Assembly (NCBI GenBank): GCA_026389255.1
Contig: JAPLIF010000223.1
Location: forward strand, 1-17,119
Direction of reading: 5' to 3'
DNA from: Cyanobacteriota bacterium
GTDB lineage: Bacteria; Cyanobacteriota; Cyanobacteriia; PCC-6307; Cyanobiaceae
Length of the DNA stretch: 17,119 nt
A program made the translations under genes and the position numbers. Positions within the stretch are counted from its first letter, which is position 1. Each line of letters starts with the position of its first letter. A model generated the notes under the pieces. It saw only the letters and a program-made list of their open reading frames with translations, was not told where the DNA came from and searched no databases. Shown in pieces: positions 15,568-17,119 of this stretch.

Positions 15568-16155
15568 TTGCTGCGTCGTCTGCTGTTGTTGCCCCTGCTG
15601 TCGCCCCTGCTGGCGGCCGCCATTTTGGGTGCCCTCAACCCAACGCCCGTGCTGAGCCTGCGCCTGCTCACCTGGAGCAGTCCCGCCCTTCCCCTGGGGG
15701 GCTGGATCACCGGTGCCGCACTGGGAGGGGCTGTTCTCAGTGGTGCCGGCGCCTCCCTGGCCCTGCGCCAGCCGCCTGCAGCCCTGCGCCGACGGGTGCG
15801 CCTGGAGCGCGGCGCGCCGGAGTGGCAAACAACATCGCCGGAGGCCGGGGGCCATCGCCGCCCCTCCCCTGGCCCAGGGCGGACCGCTCCTAGACGGGAC
15901 CCGGATGGGGCCGAGATCGACGGCAGGGGCTCCCGCCCCAGGGAGTCCGTCGCCAGCGCCGCTCCCAACCCAGCCCCTGGCGACCCCCTACCCACCATGA
16001 CGGTGCCCTTCCGGGTGATTCGCCGCGCTGATGGGGCCCGACCCCATTCCGCCCCGGCCGAGGTCGCCGGTCCCTGGACCCGCTCGCCAGGGGCCGATCC
16101 CCAGTCGGTGGTCGAGGCGGACGACTGGGACTCCCCCGTGCAGGAAGACTGGTAG
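15568..16155 (+). CDS. Small two-helix membrane protein with long disordered acidic-ended tail
   Basis: A 195-residue protein. Two hydrophobic segments (about 5-23 and 42-67) separated by NPTPVLSLRLLTW recall the LapA/DUF1049 layout. The remaining 125 or so residues are Pro/Arg/Gly-rich and probably disordered, with a short PFRVIRRADG segment and an acidic Trp-containing end (EADDWDSPVQEDW). Function unknown. A TTG start is used, and no in-frame ATG precedes the first helix. It follows ubiX by 12 bp. The LapA-like assignment is tentative. The tail could be a binding motif for a cytosolic partner. Confidence 0.65.
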   Translation: MLRRLLLLPLLSPLLAAAILGALNPTPVLSLRLLTWSSPALPLGGWITGAALGGAVLSGAGASLALRQPPAALRRRVRLERGAPEWQTTSPEAGGHRRPSPGPGRTAPRRDPDGAEIDGRGSRPRESVASAAPNPAPGDPLPTMTVPFRVIRRADGARPHSAPAEVAGPWTRSPGADPQSVVEADDWDSPVQEDW

Positions 16156-16180
16156 GCATGGACCCCTGCGGGGCCCTGCC

Positions 16181-16186
16181 TAGAGT
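16181..16186 (+). promoter_or_regulatory. Putative -10 element upstream of the DUF2996 gene
   Basis: TAGAGT lies 30 nt before the GTG start within GCCTAGAGTT. The acsF gene has a nearly identical GCCTAGATT at a similar distance. No convincing -35 hexamer is visible, which is common in picocyanobacterial promoters. Confidence 0.3.
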
Positions 16187-16216
16187 TAAGCCACGCTGAT
16201 TCGCCGAGTTCTTTCC

Positions 16217-16693
16217 GTGGCTGAACCCTCGACCCCCGCCTCGCCCGACAGCCCGAACTCCGCGCCTGCGGCCCCAGCAGCGCCTGCGGCCAAGACACCA
16301 GCAGCCGCTCCGGCCGCCAAGGCCAAACCCCCTGCCCCGGAAGACAAGCCCTTCAACGAGTTTGTCCCCCAACTGCTGCTGCCGGCTCTAGCCAAGGAAT
16401 GCCAGGCCTATGGCGGTCCCGCCCCAACCCTCGTGTTTGAAGAGGGACCCATGCCGGTGGTGGGCGGCAACTGCTGGCTGGTCCGGGGTGATCTGCCGGG
16501 GGAAAGGCGGTTCTGGCTTTGCTTTGCCACCCCGGATCTGGGCGCCATCAAAACGATTGCCCTGGCAGAAGGGGGCAGCGTGCCGAGTTTGCTGGAGCCG
16601 TTCCTGAGCGACGAAAAAAAAATGACCCTGGCCCTGATCGTCTCCCGGCTGGTGCAACGGCTCAATGGTCAGAAGTGGCTCGGCCCCAACTGA
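16217..16693 (+). CDS. DUF2996 family protein
   Basis: A 158-residue cyanobacterial protein of unknown function. Residues 1-43 are an Ala/Pro/Lys low-complexity segment (APAAPAAPAAK type). Residues 44-158 carry the conserved domain: KPFNEFVPQLLLPAL, VVGGNCWLVRGDL, RRFWLCF, EPFLSDEKKMTLALI and RLNGQKWL, which match my memory of DUF2996. The protein is probably soluble. The GTG start gives MAEPSTPAS. A run of 9 A (16614-16622) lies in the DEKKM codons; loss of one A would create an immediate TGA. The gene lies 81 bp upstream of acsF on the same strand, so a link to chlorophyll synthesis is possible but unproven. Confidence 0.83.
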   Translation: MAEPSTPASPDSPNSAPAAPAAPAAKTPAAAPAAKAKPPAPEDKPFNEFVPQLLLPALAKECQAYGGPAPTLVFEEGPMPVVGGNCWLVRGDLPGERRFWLCFATPDLGAIKTIALAEGGSVPSLLEPFLSDEKKMTLALIVSRLVQRLNGQKWLGPN

Positions 16694-16740
16694 TGGCCGG
16701 GCACCGCTTCACATGGGCGCCGGAGCGGCCCTGGCCCGCC

Positions 16741-16746
16741 TAGATT
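16741..16746 (+). promoter_or_regulatory. Putative -10 element upstream of acsF
   Basis: TAGATT lies 28 nt before the acsF ATG, in GCCTAGATT, which matches the element before the DUF2996 gene. It suggests acsF has its own promoter in the 81-bp spacer. No clear -35 box is seen. Confidence 0.3.
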
Positions 16747-16774
16747 GGCTGCCAAGCTTGAACCGACCCCCGCG

Positions 16775-17119
16775 ATGGTGCCTCCCGCCGCCACAGTTAC
16801 CGGAGCCCCCGCCCCTACCAGCACCGTCTCCGGCCAGCCGGTTGGCACCCTCCAAGGTCCCGACATCAAGGATCCGGCCAAGGACACGATTCTGACGCCA
16901 CGGTTTTATACAACCGATTTCGACGCCATGGCGGCGATGGATCTGCAGCCCAACCAGGCCGAACTGGAAGCGATCTGCGAAGAATTCCGCAAGGACTACA
17001 ACCGCCACCACTTCGTCCGCAACGACGAATTCATTGGTGCCGCTGACAAACTTGATCCCGAGACCCGCCGCGTTTTTGTTGAATTTCTCGAACAAAGCTG
17101 CACCTCGGAATTTTCCGGT
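16775..17119 (+). CDS. acsF: Mg-protoporphyrin IX monomethyl ester oxidative cyclase AcsF, 5' part
   Basis: The first 115 codons are present and the gene continues past the right edge. AcsF is the di-iron, oxygen-dependent cyclase that forms the isocyclic ring of (bacterio)chlorophyll at the membrane. Signature segments are [28 protein letters not shown] and [15 protein letters not shown]; the last contains the first conserved Glu region of the di-iron site. The first 38 or so residues are Pro/Thr/Gly-rich and probably not part of the fold. The ATG at 16775 is the only reasonable start. Confidence 0.93.
   Translation, partial: MVPPAATVTGAPAPTSTVSGQPVGTLQGPDIKDPAKDTILTPRFYTTDFDAMAAMDLQPNQAELEAICEEFRKDYNRHHFVRNDEFIGAADKLDPETRRVFVEFLEQSCTSEFSG

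Noticed and set aside
14839..15855. Minus-strand open frame (338 codons) across ubiX and the membrane-protein gene
   Set aside because: The plus strand carries ubiX with clear motifs. The minus product is repetitive Gln/Gly/Arg sequence.
16159..16178. Possible terminator hairpin after the membrane-protein gene (ACCCC-TGC-GGGG)
   Set aside because: A GC stem exists but no T-run follows, and it sits immediately before the likely promoter of the DUF2996 gene.
1..17119. Mobile elements, phage genes, CRISPR arrays, tRNA or rRNA genes
   Set aside because: No transposase or integrase motifs, direct-repeat arrays, cloverleaf-like segments or rRNA-like sequence were found on either strand by reading.

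Overview
This is a GC-rich, gene-dense chromosomal segment of a cyanobacterium, most likely a picocyanobacterium of the Synechococcus/Cyanobium type. The assignment rests on lineage-specific genes: psb30 (ycf12), a Ycf20/DUF565 protein, a DUF2996 protein, the aerobic chlorophyll cyclase acsF, and a UPF0182 membrane protein. Closely packed genes, frequent GTG/TTG starts and 4-bp ATGA overlaps fit a streamlined genome. There are no transposases, integrases, phage genes, CRISPR arrays, rRNAs or tRNAs. The window looks like core chromosome, not an island.

Layout from left to right. Positions 1-2594 (minus) hold a large UPF0182 membrane protein whose C-terminus lies outside the window. It is divergent from thrC (threonine synthase), which is followed by a MoaD/ThiS-like sulfur-carrier protein ending in Gly-Gly and then a two-domain cupin protein. 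An FtsH protease (minus) converges on the cupin gene. Its 5' end abuts the divergent rpmF (ribosomal protein L32). A translationally coupled minus-strand pair follows: a CbbY-like HAD phosphatase and a Ycf20 membrane protein. recJ is next, then the tiny psb30 on the minus strand. A plus-strand run joined by ATGA overlaps contains a possible 36-residue ORF, a Cys-rich YkgJ-type protein and two half-size GDT1/UPF0016 cation transporters. It ends in a hairpin terminator. The next plus-strand run is an RNase II-like protein with no visible catalytic acidic residues, ubiX, and a small two-helix membrane protein. The window closes with a DUF2996 gene and the 5' part of acsF.

Functional themes: photosystem and pigment biology (psb30, acsF, FtsH, Ycf20, possibly a Calvin-cycle metabolite-repair phosphatase), metal handling (the GDT1 pair and the YkgJ protein), amino-acid and sulfur metabolism (thrC plus sulfur carrier), flavin-cofactor prenylation (ubiX), and DNA/RNA metabolism (recJ, RNB-like protein, L32).

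Points most worth a second look: the RNB-fold protein that appears to be a pseudo-nuclease; a perfect 14-bp-arm hairpin inside the UPF0182 coding sequence; the thrC/sulfur-carrier pairing; an FtsH that lacks its first membrane helix unless it is encoded antisense to rpmF; a 9-A run in the DUF2996 gene; and an identical 14-nt sequence at two successive stop/start overlaps. I found no obviously new multi-gene system. These are individual leads.
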